Source: Chara braunii | Lineage: Eukaryota > Streptophyta > Charophyceae > Charales > Characeae | Assembly (NCBI GenBank): GCA_003427395.1 | Contig: BFEA01000074.1 | Location: 553,792-581,471 of the forward strand | Length of the DNA: 27,680 nucleotides | Reading direction: 5' to 3' | In this document: positions 27,383-27,680 of the stretch, one piece after another | Position numbering within the stretch: position 1 is the stretch's first letter | Layout: every line of letters begins with the position of its first letter | Notes under the pieces: generated by a model | Seen by the model: only the letters and a program-made list of their open reading frames with translations | Told to the model about the DNA's origin: nothing | The model's database searches: none | Position numbers and translations under genes: made by a program

Positions 27383-27680
27383 ACCACCAGTACTTGGCCC
27401 AGCTGTTGAAGCCGAGCCTGAATATGCCCTGCAGGCCGATTTTTGCCGAGCCTGCCGAGGGCGTGAACCAACATGGGATATTTGATGCTTGGCACAGGTA
27501 CCGCCCTTATTCTGGACCTGCTGCCGGCAGCTGGAATGTAAAGGGGCCATGGTTTTCTTGTTTCCACTGGTGTACATGAAAATGGCCTGGCCAGAAGTGC
27601 ATCCAGATCCATCTGGAAAGATCTCGTTGAATGCTCCACGCCTCTGGCGGGGAGCTCGAGCACAAACAGCCGAGAATCTT
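27383..27680. repeat. Left end of another ACCACCAGTACTTGGCC element; rest unassigned
   Basis: TTAA at 27379-27382 precedes ACCACCAGTACTTGGCCCAG, as in 16119-16308. The right end is not seen before the window stops. The reading frames here have no recognisable domain. Confidence 0.5.

Overview
This is eukaryotic nuclear DNA from a repeat-rich genome, assembled from short reads. No intact host gene, tRNA, rRNA or CRISPR array can be supported. It is close to a pure collection of decayed transposable elements, homopolymer tails, microsatellites and assembly scars. The style of the transposon proteins (a Penelope-like element with its GIY-YIG domain ahead of the reverse transcriptase, a PIF/Harbinger transposase with a SANT/Myb-like partner, and a LINE with a zf-RVT tail) and the plant-like U6 sequence point to the green lineage. 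They recall proteins of the charophyte alga Chara braunii; this is an inference from recognition, not a database match.

Layout. 1-3,200: copies of a short hairpin-rich retroposon family and a block of diverged repeats. 3,400-6,800: GC-rich sequence without recognisable genes, interrupted by a 320-bp duplication, single-N gaps and a Tn5/Nextera junction adapter at 5,856. 6,900-10,300: retroposon fragments, two foldback elements (one with mariner-type TA ends), C-rich arrays including a clean decamer array, CA microsatellites and a hammerhead-like motif. 10,750-11,090: two more retroposon copies. 12,046-13,542: a collapsed PIF/Harbinger element in which a SANT-like gene (+) runs head-on into the N-terminal part of a transposase (-). 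14,470-15,650: GA microsatellite, retroposon copies and a U6 snRNA copy ending in poly(A). 16,119-16,520: a perfect-TIR element and a foldback element. 17,193-19,384: the 3' half of a LINE (-). 19,743-24,260: a degenerate Penelope-like element (+). 24,508-24,841: a non-autonomous hAT-like element. 24,959-27,680: an A-run/T-run junction, an exact copy of the window's first bases, a duplicated segment, more TIR elements and a second Nextera junction at 26,282.

The two most interesting biological signals are (i) the permuted Penelope-like element, whose CCHC/coiled-coil ORF1, N-terminal GIY-YIG endonuclease and reverse transcriptase lie in that order, and (ii) a family of about a dozen small poly(A) retroposons whose RNA would fold into three successive hairpins, the last with a conserved CTCTTA loop but different, still self-complementary arms in each copy. 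The most important technical signal is that two mate-pair junction adapters and several N-flanking duplications remain in the assembly, so nearby duplications should not be read as biology.
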